Both the position numbers and the translations under genes were made by a program. A model generated the notes under the pieces. It had not been told where the DNA came from. It made no database searches and saw nothing but the letters and a program-made list of their open reading frames with translations. From Marsupella aquatica (Eukaryota > Marchantiophyta), in assembly GCA_973895155.1 (NCBI GenBank), contig OZ316897.1, positions 4,154,001 through 4,218,000 on the forward strand: a DNA stretch of 64,000 nt. The letters run 5' to 3'. Every line of letters begins with the position of its first letter. Within the stretch, counting starts at the first letter, position 1. Positions 9,501 through 20,969 of this stretch are shown here, piece by piece.

Positions 9501-12500
9501 ATGGAACCCGGGCCGAGGCTGGAGGTAAGGACGCTGAGGGTGAAAACTCGATTAGGGTTAGGGCGCGTTAAGCGTCGGCGGCTAGGAAGGATCAACGGGA
9601 AGAAGGACCGGCAGAGGAGAGGGGTAAGGAGCGCTTGCAGGAGATGGTGGCTCATTTGCGAGCACGAACTAGGCAGACGACTACGGGAGGCCAACTACTG
9701 TCAGCTGCTTAGGCAAGCACTCAAGGAGAGAGTAGATACCGACGATCGACCTAAGGAGGGTATGAGCAACGTCAATCAAGCGGCACATTTCTGGGGATGC
9801 CTGTTCGAACGGGCAACTGAGTACATCAAGACTTACGAGGACGAGGAATCAGAAAGGGCAGCTCGAGAACGGCAGGAGCTCGCTTGATTGTGGGAGCTGC
9901 AGAAGACGGCTTTCTTAGGAGGTGAACTCATCAAGGACGAGTTCCTGTGGACGCCTACTTCCAATCAACTTGACGATCTTCTGTTTTGCAAAGACAGCGT
10001 CGTCGGCATCCGAGAGGCCATCAAGAACTGCAACGACATACACTGGGAATTAAAGGGTAGCACGGAAAGGTGGACCCAGGCAACGGTGCTAGGAGAAACC
10101 TCCACGGCAGCAGAGATGAAGAGGAAGGGAGCCGTCAACGATGAAGCCACCCCAGCAAAAAGAACGAGGTCGGCGGCACCAAAGAAGCCAGCCGAGCAGC
10201 AGAGCAGGAGGCAGGGAGAAGCCGAAGAGGAGGAGGTCGATCCCATCAAGGCCATTCCAACCAGGGATGACACCTGGAAGGGCTGGGCGGCAACCCTACC
10301 GGTGGAGGTGCAACTACATTTTGCATGGGAGGAGGATGCATGCTTTACGGCCATGCAGACCAAGAAGTACCAAGGCTTCATGGCCGGATCCGGCTTAGAG
10401 GCCTTTGTAAGATTACCATGGCTGAAGCCGAAGGTACCGGAGTCAGACCTATTAGAATTCGTGGGGTCATGGGAACCTGAGACCAATTGCACGAGGATAT
10501 ATGGGAAGGATTTCTATCTTACTCCCAAGGTAATTGCCGAAGTGTTTGGCTTGCCGATAGGCAATAAGACCAAAGTTGATACCAGGAAGACCTTGCCTGA
10601 CAAGGAGTTCCGGTCGTTCCTCGGGCCATCAACGAAGAATGGCTTCTTCCGGAACATCTGCACCAACCCGCACATAGGAGAGATGATCGACTTCTTGCGG
10701 GTGACCATGCATTGTAACTTGCCGAGGGCAGAGATTGGCAAGGCACAGGTCTATCTGGCAGAAAGGCCAGACCCAAGCCGGGACTACAACGGGTACCTCC
10801 TCAACCAATTGAAGAAGATCTTAAAGGAGGAGTAGCAGGTAATTGGCATGGGGAGCGTGTCGCGGCTTGGCTATCACATGCCGCTATTGTGCCGGTATGC
10901 CAGAGGTCAGACTTTTGCCCCAGTACTTCCCCTGCAGGTAAGGGCACCCGAGGAAGCTCCAACGCCGAGGCCGTTGGCTGAGAAGCCTCAACCACCTGTT
11001 AGCCCTACGATCGAGCAGGTGTTTAGGCCCAGGAAGGAGGACTTGCCGATGCAGCAACCAGGCATGCAGAGTCTGCTGAAACTACTGGAGAAAGAAAAGA
11101 AATCGGCATCGGCAACAACAACGGCAACGACAACAATGCAGGACACTACTACAGAGGTAGGCCTACACCGGCTCACAAGAGAAAACCCCTTTGCTGGAGA
11201 CAAGGAGAGAATCAGGCCGGAATCCAAGCCAGGTGTTCGAATGTATGTGGGAATCTCAAGCTCCGAATCTGAGGCAGAATTGCCTGAAGCTCCTACCGAC
11301 GAAGAGGAGAGGGAGAAGCCGGACGTCCAAGAAGTAGAGGAGGCAGTGGAGGACTGCAGCCATGATAATTCCGGCTATGGGTCGGACCATCACGTTCCAG
11401 GAGTAAGGACCTGTGGCCGGTTTGTCCCCACACTTCCAAGGGTAGTGCGAGGGGACCCCAACCAGCAGAGTAGCCCTGAGTCTCCCCCACCAAATGTTGC
11501 TCCCCCGAGCTTCGACGGCATAAAACAGACGGTGCAGGAATTTCAGGAGCGAATCAGGCAGGAAGAGGAGGCAGCCCTGGCTAGGGAAAAGGATTTACCA
11601 GGAGGAGATTGGCCGGAGGACATCAGGCAGCTAGCCAAAAAAGGAAGCAAACCTCTAGCCACAATTGAAGAGATCCGCAAGACGGCTTGGGAGTAGAGGT
11701 CGCGATGGGCGATGCCGATCACTTCTACTTACTCCACCTACGCTAAGAATAGAGCCATGGAGTATGGTGAGATGTGTGGGGAACTTGCGCTCGGCATCTT
11801 TGGAGAGGAGTTGGAGGTAGGACCCTTTTTCCATAGGGAGTAGTTGGAGAAGCACCAATTAGAAGAAGCGGTGGCTTTAGAGAGAAGCAAGAAGGACGAG
11901 GTCATTCGGCAGCTTAGGAGGATGGAAGCCGAGATTGAAGATCTAAGGGCGGCCAAGAAAGCCCAAGATGAACTGCGGATTAAACGGCATGAGCTGAACA
12001 TCATGCAGGGGCAGTTGGACACCGCGCAGGCTGATATTCAGAATATCAAGGATAAACTAACTCAGACGCAGGGAGAGTTGGCCGACACGATCAAAGAGAG
12101 GGAGAAGTGGAAGCAAGAGCTGAAGAATACAGAGGAGGCCCACATAACAGCCAACAGCCGGGCCATGGCGGAGACCCAAAGAAAGGAATGGGCGTTGAAG
12201 GGGGAGCTCGAGAAAATCCGCGGAGCCCTTGAGCAGAAGGAGGCCGAGTTAGGGAAATCCTATCAAGGGATTATGGCGCTGCAGCAGGAGCTTGCGTCCC
12301 TGACGGCCAGCTTCAAGGCCGATCTAAGGGAGAAGGACGAGATGCTCGAACAGACTTACGCCAAGATGAACCAGATGGAGTCTGTCATCATTGCAGAGCT
12401 CGACAAGGAGCTAAGAGCAACCCGGGAGGAGAGGACTACCTTGAAACAAGAACGGGAGGAAGCCAAGAAGGAACTAGAGGAGGCACGCAAGGACCTGGAT

Positions 12501-13136
12501 GAGACCCAGGAGGAGTTGGAGGAAATCACGAGGAAGATGGAGAACCTCCAGCGGCGGGCCGACAACCAAACGGAGCGGCTGAAGAAACAAGCCGCAGTAT
12601 TTAAGTGCTTGTCTTCATCAGGCCCAACTCCAATTGGGGCAACCAAGTTACCAGGAGTGGTACTGGCCGAAGAAAAAGCCGCGCCACCTGCACCAGTGCC
12701 GGAAGTAAGTGGGAAGGGGAAGGGACCAGCTGCCGAACCAGAAAAGAAGAAAAAGCGGAAACCTTCAGGGTCAAGGAGTAATCCGACTCCACAAGCCGTG
12801 GTGACCAAGGAGGTAGAACCAGCACCATCCTCCGGCATGAATACGGCAATAGATCCCGCTATCATCATAGGTGGGGGTGGTGCGGCCCAAGCCGAACTAC
12901 TCAGTAATGAGGCCGGTATTCCAGATCCGCCTCTTGAGCAGGCCAGGGAGACCGTAGCCGAGGCTGAGGCCGTAACCGATTCCCGAGCCGATGCCGACGC
13001 CGATGGTGGACCCAGTCAGGCCGATGGAGAGTTGACTCAGTCAAGGGCAGGTAATCTGTCAGAGAATGAACCTACAGCAGTGGCTGAGGAGGAAGCGTTG
13101 GGGGCGTCCATTAAGGATCCACCACCGGTGTCGTGA
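9501..13136 (+). pseudogene. Element A protein: NLS, plant-transposon-like core and long coiled coil; one frame with four stops
   Basis: From ATG 9501 to TGA 13134 a single frame of 1,212 codons is interrupted only by TGA 9885, TAG 10833, TAG 11694 and TAG 11841, with no frameshift. Domains in order: a basic N-terminal part; a Lys/Arg patch (about 10150-10210) that could be an NLS; a globular core around 10300-10900 (FVGSWEPET...GKDFYLTPKVIAEVFGLP); an acidic linker; a heptad-rich coiled coil about 11850-12600; and an Ala/Pro/Glu-rich tail with KKKKRK. The core resembles the putative plant transposon protein family (Transposase_32-like), judged by eye. TAG 10833 aligns with a CAG Gln codon in element B (46513). 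Each stop is one C-to-T step from CAG or CGA. No polymerase, integrase or transposase is present, so it would be non-autonomous or domesticated. Confidence 0.6.
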
Positions 13137-14060
13137 CGGTGCAAGGGCGCCGTTCCTTTTAGGGAGGGCGGACGTGGAGGGAGGAGGCGTGAGTGGGCAG
13201 GGCGGGCGCTGATCTCCAAGTTTAGGATTAGGATCAGGACCAGGAGCGGCCCTGACACTTAGCTTAGTGGGATTGCGGTCCCACTGGTAGGAGCAACACT
13301 TGTGCTCCTGCCTTGCTGTACATAGGTAGATTCGGGCAAGTAGATTACTGTTAAGTAGATTAGGCTTACGATGCAAAGAAAGGCGGATCCATTACCAGGA
13401 TAAGTACCTGGGCAGCGGGGAGCTCAGGGCCTCTTCTTTAGCAAGTTTTTAGTTTGCACCAGCCGGGCTGGGATCAAGTAGTACGAGAAGCTCTCGGTTA
13501 GTCATACAGTGACCTTGTGTATATTCATGTTTCCTCATGCCTAAGAGCTAAATAGAGTTGGCCTCACGGCTTAGTTCGCAGAGCTTGTGTATGAGATGTA
13601 CTGTTTGTATGGCAAGTGCATGGTATGACTCAGTCAGAATGAGTCATTTTGCTATTTTTGTGTCGCATTAACTTGTGTGAAGAGTGCCCACATCAACCAG
13701 AAGGAAGGAAAGTAAGCAGGGGAGTGAGAGTTGGATGTGTCGAGCTGAGAGAGGTCTTAGCGGCTTAACCAAGCCTATTGGGGATCATTCCGGCGGCGGA
13801 ATCCAAACATACCTAACAAGACGGAGGGGAAGACAGGGGAAGGCCTAGATTAGGCCGGCTACGTATCTCATGACCCGATGAAGGATCTGTCCAGTATATG
13901 TGTGTAAAATGTTAATAGTAGTAGTAGAAGGTTAGCAGCGTCCCATGCCGCTAAGCCGCGGAAACGGCCTCGCCAAGCGCGAAACCTGTGGGAATCGGCT
14001 TGAGCTAGGGGGTTTCTTGGGTTTAGGGAGCCATGGGACGCACCACAGTCATAGACTGAT
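13137..14060. other. 3' non-coding part of element A with terminal inverted repeat
   Basis: About 920 bases after the element A stop, with no coding frame. Near the end, gcgtcccatg (13938-13947) and catgggacgc (14032-14041) form a perfect 10-bp inverted repeat. The sequence attccggcggcggaatcc...catacctaacaag (about 13789-13820) resembles attccagcggtggaaa...tatacctatgtcaag in element B (about 48380-48416), which supports common descent. No LTR copy was found 5' of the ORF. Confidence 0.5.
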
Positions 14061-15362
14061 GTCAAATAACAAAACTAGATGCTAGTGAGAAGGAAAGTCT
14101 AGGATATCATTCCAAGTTCAAGGATTCCATGTCGTCCGAGTCGATCATCAGCCCGACATATATCTAGTAAGATCGATCTCATTAAATTCACGTTGTGCAG
14201 AAGCTGACCCTCGAGTGCTAAATCCATTTTTGACTAAGAGCCAACTCGATGGAGTTGGTCCTACCCTTTGCGGCACTAAAACTGACAATCCGCAGCATGC
14301 TAGTGAAAGAGAGAAAGATGCCGTCACCTCCTGCCCTGCCAGTCCTAACGGCATAAACTCAGGAAATGTGAAGGCAAGGACCGGAACCTTTCCGGACCTT
14401 GCAGGTCCCGAACTTCACTTGGGTAATAAAACAAAATTCACACTTGACACGTGTAATTGTGTGCAACGGGCTTCAATGGATTTAGTGTAGATTATTGTAG
14501 TCCCAGTTCCCACCGCCTCTTTTCTCCTGGTATCCTTGCAAACTACCTCGGCCCTATATATGAACTATGGACAATGGCCTGCATATGGCCTTTGTGTTTA
14601 AACACTAGTGAGAGAAATCAACGTCTGAAGTAGTCACGAAATGTCTGAAGTAGTCACAAAGAGCATTCAAAATTCAGCATCGAGCATTTAGCTTGGAGCA
14701 GTAAACAACAATCCACAATCGATACCTGGCTCAATCTCGTATACTGCTGTATTTTGGATGATTTGTGTTGGGGGCTCCGTTTAGCAGTAGTAGTTTCAAT
14801 TAAATTAAATTCAACCTGATTTGTGTTGGGGGCTCCGTTTAGCAGTCATAGTTTCAATTCAATTCAACCTGCTTGCTGCTTGCTCGAATTTGTTCTCAGC
14901 CTCTCCATTCCTTACTGAAATTTCAGCTTCACTCAACAACAAAAGGTGGAGCGAATGGGCTTGCTGCTGATCAAAGTGGAGCAAAACTGCTTGCTGCTGA
15001 TTGAAGGTGGTGGCAGCAAAGCTGCTTGCTGCTGATTGATTTCATTCTCGGTCTCTCCTTACTGAAATACTGCTTCACTCAGCAGTGAAAGTTCTGGTGA
15101 GCTCTCTTTATTTTGTTCTTGATCTCTGAGATGCTCTCTCGGTTGAGCTGTCGCTGCTAAGTTTCTATTCAGCTCTTCCCACTGCCTTCTATTGAGACCT
15201 TCTATTGAGATGTCTCCGTTGTCCCCTACCCCAGCCCCAAGAAGCTTTCGTAGAATAGGTGAGACGTCAAAATACTACCACACTGCCAACTAGATAGTGA
15301 TTTGAAGCAAGCATATGAATGATTTGAAGCAAGCATACTTCTGAAATGTGATTATTTGAGGT
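14061..15362. other. Non-coding interval with a tandem duplication
   Basis: No supported gene. A 53-58 bp unit beginning gatttgtgttgggggctccg is duplicated in tandem (14760-14817, 14818-14870). Nearby, tgtctgaagtagtcac also occurs twice (about 14620-14660), and gcttgctgctga recurs several times between 14870 and 15035. Confidence 0.6.
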
Positions 15363-15972
15363 TTGAAGTTTCTTTCAAAGCAGGACTACGCCATGGAAAA
15401 CAAACATGAATTGAAGGATGTTGCAAAAACGTTTCTGGGCCAGCTAAAGGACTTTAAAGAGTCTTTCACAGAGCTCGAGTATATGTTTTGTGAACAGTTG
15501 TGGCCAGCGTTGGTAGCCGAGATGTGTAATTCTAGTGCCTTACGTAGAGAGACGGAACAACTAAATCAAGAGAAAGTAAGCTTGAAAGCAAAAATTCAGA
15601 AGCTTCATGAAGTCAATAGCACGTTGGAAAACATGCAATATGAGGCTCTTCAGATTTTGCAAAGAAGAGGTCACTCACAGAAAGCAATGTTTTTGGACAA
15701 TTTAGGCAAGGAAAAAAATTGTGATAGCTACACGTGAACCTTTGGTTCCAATTTCTCCTAATCTTTCTAAGATTGTTGCACATAGCATAGATGTGGGGCA
15801 GAAAAATATGGTCAAGGGGAAAATGGCTATTGATGTAGTACAAGCCGTGAGCTCTACTACACCTTGTGTCACTAATAGTATAGGTCCATCACTGCATGGC
15901 CAGGATGCTGTCCTTGTGAGACCTAGAAAGAAAAGATGTGTAGATAGTGATTCTCTTGGCTTAGAGCCTTGA
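15363..15972 (+). pseudogene. Hypothetical coiled-coil protein, frameshifted at a poly-A run
   Basis: ATG 15363 opens about 118 codons of helical, charged sequence with heptad-like spacing (a coiled coil around ALRRETEQLNQEKVSLKAKI). A run of seven A at 15712-15718 marks a one-base shift. The following frame continues with VIATREPLVPISPNLSKIV and a basic RPRKKRC patch to TGA 15970. Read across the shift it is about 200 residues. I recognise no family. It lies just upstream of the trihelix gene in the same orientation and may be cargo of, or a host gene beside, the Harbinger element. The alternative is two unrelated small frames. Confidence 0.4.
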
Positions 15973-16199
15973 CCATTGTTTTTTTTGTTTTAGTTAGACG
16001 TACTTTCCAGCGGCTCAAAATTATTAAATTTTGATTCAATTGTATACTTGAATAAAGTTGGGATGTACTTAAGTATGCATTGAAATGAAATGTGAATCTT
16101 ATGTCTACTTGGAATTTAATGAGTTCACTTGCGCAAAGAGTTGTTTATGAATTTTTGCTTCTGAAATTGTGTCTCTTGCATACTACTATGTAATGTCAG

Positions 16200-17341
16200 A
16201 TGACGAGCCAGAAGCAGAGCTATGGTCTACCTTCACGAGAACGTATTCGATTAGTTGACTTGGACCTCAACATTGGTACAGGTCCTAACAGTGCACCACA
16301 ACCTCCAGTCAAGAATAAGTTGCCTGATTGGACAAATGAGGAGATGAAGTGCTTGATTGCAGCCAAGCGATCTGAACACCTCAATGTTATCATGGAGGGT
16401 TCTACGCAACAAAAGATGACTAGCACCAAGTTGAAATGGAAGGCCGTGGCAAAATTTATGGAGGATGAGGGGTTCACCCGACCTATTCGAGATCCATCCT
16501 CTTGCAAGAAGAAGTGGCAGCTCATTGACAGCAAGTTCAAAAAGATTTACGATTATGAGAAAAAGGAGAAGACTGGGCAGATTTCTTACTTTGACATGGA
16601 TGAGAAGGAGCGACGCCTACAACAATTCCCGAATCATTTCTCAGTTGATCTATATGCAGATCTGTTGGGATGGTATAAAGATGTTCCACGCATCACGCCA
16701 CCTACGGAGTTTTTATCTGATTACTCTAGGATGAACCACAATACAAACCAGGACCCATTCAACTTGTCATCTGGAAGTGAGTAATCTATTTTTTCCTACC
16801 TGATGAATTTTTTTCTTTCATTTACATTGTGCAATTTAATTTTTGTTATGGTGGATTGGTACTGTAAATTTTTGGGGTGACATTTCTCTCCTTCCTCTTT
16901 GCTCTACTAAATGCAAGGAATCATGTCTATACTATTCTATAGGTGATGATGATGTTGGGGTTGAGGAAGACAGGTCGGCACCGTCAAGCCAGACACATTT
17001 TACAGGACCAACACATGAGAGGGCGCAACCAAATACAGAGAGTACAGGTGGAGTGCAACAACCATCATCCCCTCAGGACTTCTTTGGCCCCCGGCAATAG
17101 AGGTGTAAAGCGAAAGGCAGCCAAGATTGGGAACGACAAACAAGCACATTTGAAATCCATGGCCAATAGTTGTGCAAAGATGGTTTCCATGGCCAAGCTT
17201 GATTGTGAAAGTCGTGAGCAGCAATCTGCTATTTTGGCAACAACAATCACCACAGCATCAACCACAACAATTGAGCAGATGGGACGTTTGAATGACATTC
17301 TTCTAGAGAAGCTAGCAAATCCTTCACGACCATCCCAATAG
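16200..17341 (+). pseudogene. PIF/Harbinger Myb/SANT-like (trihelix) protein
   Basis: The DNA-binding partner normally found beside PIF/Harbinger transposases. Exon 1, ATG 16200 to 16776, has a trihelix fold: the first helix holds LPDWTNEEMKCLIAAKR, followed by WKAVAKFMEDEGF, then CKKKWQLIDSKFKKIYDYEKK. The conserved Trp residues are present. A GTGAGT donor at 16777 and an acceptor ending at 16942 join in phase and continue as DDDVGVEEDRSAPSSQ. Near 17085-17095 a run of C marks a one-base shift into the frame giving GVKRKAAKIGNDKQ and a helical C-terminus ending at TAG 17339. Such proteins bind element ends and help import the transposase into the nucleus. It is convergent with the transposase at 17520-18856, the usual arrangement. 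One frameshift makes it a probable pseudogene. Confidence 0.7.
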
Positions 17342-17519
17342 AGTAGTTGCACATACTTGGTTTAGAGAAGCAACTACATCCATTTTAGTCAAGTGTACTT
17401 CTTGAAATGACAACATATAATTGCACATGAATAAAATATGGTGCCATTTTCATGCATAGTTTGGTTTTATTAAATTTCATCACTGTCTATTACATCTATT
17501 GGCAACTCGGCAGCACACT

Positions 17520-18856
17520 CTAAGCTTCATGCCCCCATTCTTCCTCAGGTAGCAAATGATTCATCATTGCAATACGATATCTATGCCCATTATTTGAAGT
17601 TTGAGGTGTAGCAAGGGGACCTCCAGGTTCATATGGAGGGTCTGCATCTATACCCCATGCTGGATCATATACATCTCCATGGTCAATACGAATGTTATGC
17701 AAAAGGCATGCACATGTAATATAATGTGGCAATCGATATGGATGCGGCCGAAACATTTTGCGAGAAACAAATCTCCAACTGTTTTTCACTTGACCAAAAG
17801 CACGCTCCACACATATCCTAGTTGAGCTAAGCCTGTAGTTGAACTCTCTCTTTCGACTATGCTCTCTAGTTGCTGGAAAAGGGTTTAGCAACCAAGGATA
17901 AGCAGGGTAGTCAGCATCACCAATAATATACTCCCCTATAGTGAATCCTGTCGGAGCTGTAAATGTGGGACCAGAGAGTTTTGTGCGGTGTGTCAAAACA
18001 TCATCATAAAAACCTGAGACTCTCAAAAGTCGTGAATCTTGAATGCACCAGGCCATCCTGCAAAGACATCCAAAAATCAAAGTCGACTATCACAAATGGC
18101 TTGCATCAAAATGCTTTGGCCATGTTTGTAGTCACGATAATCAGTTGTGTTTGTTCCAAGAGGTAACTCCACTTGAAAATGAGTAGCATCAATTGCACCA
18201 CAATAATTTGGAAATCCTTGCAATTGGCAAAATTCCTCTTTCACCCTTGCCATGGCCTCTCCTTGCGGCCAACTCAAATGTCTTTCTCTACCGCGTCTTG
18301 TTAATACCTTAACAAATTGCCAAATCACATCAGAAATGCATGGAACTGAAACCCCAAACATCTCCAAAAGTGTCAACAACAAACACCCAATAGCAAATCT
18401 ACGCAGCACTATGGCAACTTGTCGCTCAACGGACAATGCCCTGTTGGTCAAATTGCGAAGGCCAGGTGGGGGATGTGTAGTCAAATCTTCTCGAACCAAG
18501 TCGCAAATGTACATGAATGTTGCGGGTGACACGCGGAACAAATGCTTGAAGCGGACAGGATCATCTTCGATAACATGCATAAGGTACCAGCCACTCCATT
18601 CTCTAGATCTGGGCTCGATATAATTGTTAGATAGAAGACGATGGTCTCTGGAAAATGCATGTTGAATGGTTTGGAAGAGTATAAACAAGTTTGCAAGGAG
18701 TCTCCCATTACCTGATTCCAAAAAATAGTTACCAACAAGAGCTGCAAATTGCATTTGCTACTCTACCACTTGTTGGAATGCAAGAATTGTTGACAAAATG
18801 ATTTCAAGTTCCTCATTTGAAAGAACCATATTTTCCAAGTTTTGCAATCCCAAGAC
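17520..18856 (-). pseudogene. PIF/Harbinger DDE transposase (DDE_Tnp_4 type)
   Basis: Read on the minus strand from an acceptor (tattgtgcag, AG at 18857-18858). The full catalytic triad is visible: Asp in GAIDATH, Asp in IIGDADYPAYPWLL, Glu in RICVERAFGQVKNSWR. The N-terminal helix-turn-helix region (LSVERQVAIVLRRFAIG) is also present. Lesions: TAG at 18758-18760 (Glu-stop-Gln; CAG likely), TGA at 18077-18079 before FLDVFAGWPG (family position is Arg, so CGA likely), and a one-base deletion a few codons later, near 18050, after which GFYDDV resumes. It would cut and paste DNA with TTA/TAA target sites if intact. The upstream exon and element termini are not resolved. Confidence 0.8.
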
Positions 18857-20427
18857 CTGCACAATATATGGAAGAAAGAAAACAAACATAGTTATATCAA
18901 GTGAAACCATCATATCAAGTAAAGAAAACCTGTACAAACTAAATGAAAGCAATCTAGAATTGTCATCCCAAAGAAAAATAGAGTGCTGGTGATCTTAGTG
19001 AAAAAACAATTGGTTTTTCCAAGTATATGGACATGTCCTATACTTTGAACTTATTCAGTACAAGTAAAATACTCAAGGCACTTCGTGTGAACATCTATTT
19101 TTCACGCTACACTGACCTTGAGCACAACGAGAGTCCTTTGGCAGCCAGTACAAGACTTGATATGGCGGCAGTCAAGCAAGCAGCAGCTGCTTCCTCTTCT
19201 ATGCAATGCAATGCAATGCAATGCAGGTCCCCACCGATTACCCAATCCGATAATCTCTACTTCCCGAGAGCAACAATCAACATTGCTCAATATCGAGGCC
19301 AATTCAGAGAAAAATCGAAGACCAAACAGAGGACATGGAATCGTTCATCGGATGTCTGTGTAGAATAGAATGTCTGTGTTTAGGCTAGGATCGACACTTT
19401 CTATCCTCCAGTCCAGGAGCTGGCCATGTCCTCTTCACAATCTTCGTCCTCGTGAGATTTCTCGTGGCTATGTACTCTCCACAATCTCATTCAACGTCCC
19501 CCTGATGGGATTTCTCCGCACAACACTCGGCACAACCAATAAGCCTTCCTTGCTGAAAACGGTGTTGCACAAGGCCACAATTATTTTCCTCGGGTGAAGT
19601 CTGCGGCATCGGCCATCGCTCCCAAGCATCATCCTCTATTAGGCGTCGGTGGAATACATCACGACAAGCTGTGGAGGAATCTTCCGGTATGTCCAGGGAC
19701 TGTCCAAGTCTTTCATTGAATGAAAATCGAAAGAGAAAAAGATGTCGTCAAGCAGCTCGAAAGTCTGGGAGCGCACAACCAAGATCAACCGAATGGGGGG
19801 GTGCGCAGTCAAAATCAGACATGATCGAATTTGGAAGCAGAAAATTATTTGAGAAGTTTGCAGGGTTCAGTCGTCATTGTGTTTTTTCTTTTGGCTTTCC
19901 TTTGTATTTGCTTTGATTCGGCTTTCCTTTGTATTTGCTTTCGGCTTTCCTTTGTATTTGCTTTCGGCACTTTTGTAGGGTTCAATCATTGCACATATCG
20001 ATTTACAGGTTCACTCGGTTTGCAGAGCCTCATCCCGTCAATCTTCCCTGTATACTGTGTGCACATAATGACACAGCAGGGACACGGGGTCGAAAGGCTG
20101 GACTGCATGTTGGAGTGGGTAGGATCAATTGCATCAACAAGATCGTGCTTTATGCGCTAACGTTAGGCAAGTGTGAAGGCCGCATTCTAAAGGACCGACT
20201 ACATGCGAGTTGGCCCTAAGATCCACCATAAAAAATCTTGAGTTGAACGGGGAGTCAAACTATGTACTCGTAATTGCATTTTTAGTTACAATCATGAAAG
20301 TAAGCATGACGCACTGCATGTGATTAAAAACTCCATCAAAACATTTTTATCTAGCCATAACCCACTCTATTGTTGACACGCTTAACATTGAAGTCATTCA
20401 TATGAAACTTTCCATTAACCTGTGCAC
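18857..20427. repeat. Non-coding interval with two short tandem repeats
   Basis: No supported gene. There is an ATGCA microsatellite of about five units at 19201-19224. Three copies of a 23-27 bp unit (ggctttcctttgtatttgcttt) lie at about 19893-19966. Confidence 0.6.
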
Positions 20428-20443
20428 AAACTTGAAACACAGT
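20428..20443. repeat. 16-bp target-site duplication, left copy (outer LINE)
   Basis: aaacttgaaacacagt here is repeated exactly at 34483-34498, just past the LINE 3' end. Bases beyond differ on both sides. Confidence 0.85.
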
Positions 20444-20969
20444 ATTCCCATTTAGACTGAGGAGGACTGAGGGGACTTGAGAAGGGTGGATGTTCTTGGC
20501 TGGGTCATCACTTTGGATCACTGTTTGACTTGGTAATCTGGAAGGAGATGACGGTCGTGATTCCCTACTGTTTGCGATTAGCATTATTGGATTTGGTTGA
20601 GGAAATGTTGAGCACATGACAATGGTAGGATTAGGGCTATCGGGAGTAAGGGTCAGGACGGCAAAACCGTTGTCTTCTTAAAAGGTGAGCAGTTAATCCT
20701 CAAACGGGGACGGGGAGGCAAGTAAGAAAGGTTTGGACGTAGGGATCGATTGCGAAAACCTATGGGCAAGCAGGAGCACGAGCGGAAGTGGTGAAAGTGG
20801 AGACTCGGCCAAACAAGAATTCAACAAAGTAACTAGAGAAGGGTTTGCAACGGAGCAAGGTGGAAGATCTGTGGGGAGATACAGGCATTCGAGATTACTT
20901 CAAGTGGGAGGTGAGAAGGGACATCTCCCTGTTTTACTTTCTGATCTAACTGTCTGACATAGCCAAGTA

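Larger units (their letters stand above)
16200..18856. mobile_element. PIF/Harbinger DNA transposon (core)
   Basis: Convergent trihelix and DDE transposase genes separated by about 180 bases define a PIF/Harbinger element. Its ends probably lie beyond these limits, but I could not identify matching TIRs. Both genes are mutated, so it is not autonomous now. Confidence 0.7.

Noticed and set aside
9300-14060. Element A as an LTR retrotransposon
   Set aside because: No repeated terminal sequence was found between the 5' (8.9-9.5 kb) and 3' (13.1-14.1 kb) flanks, and there is no gag-pol enzyme domain.
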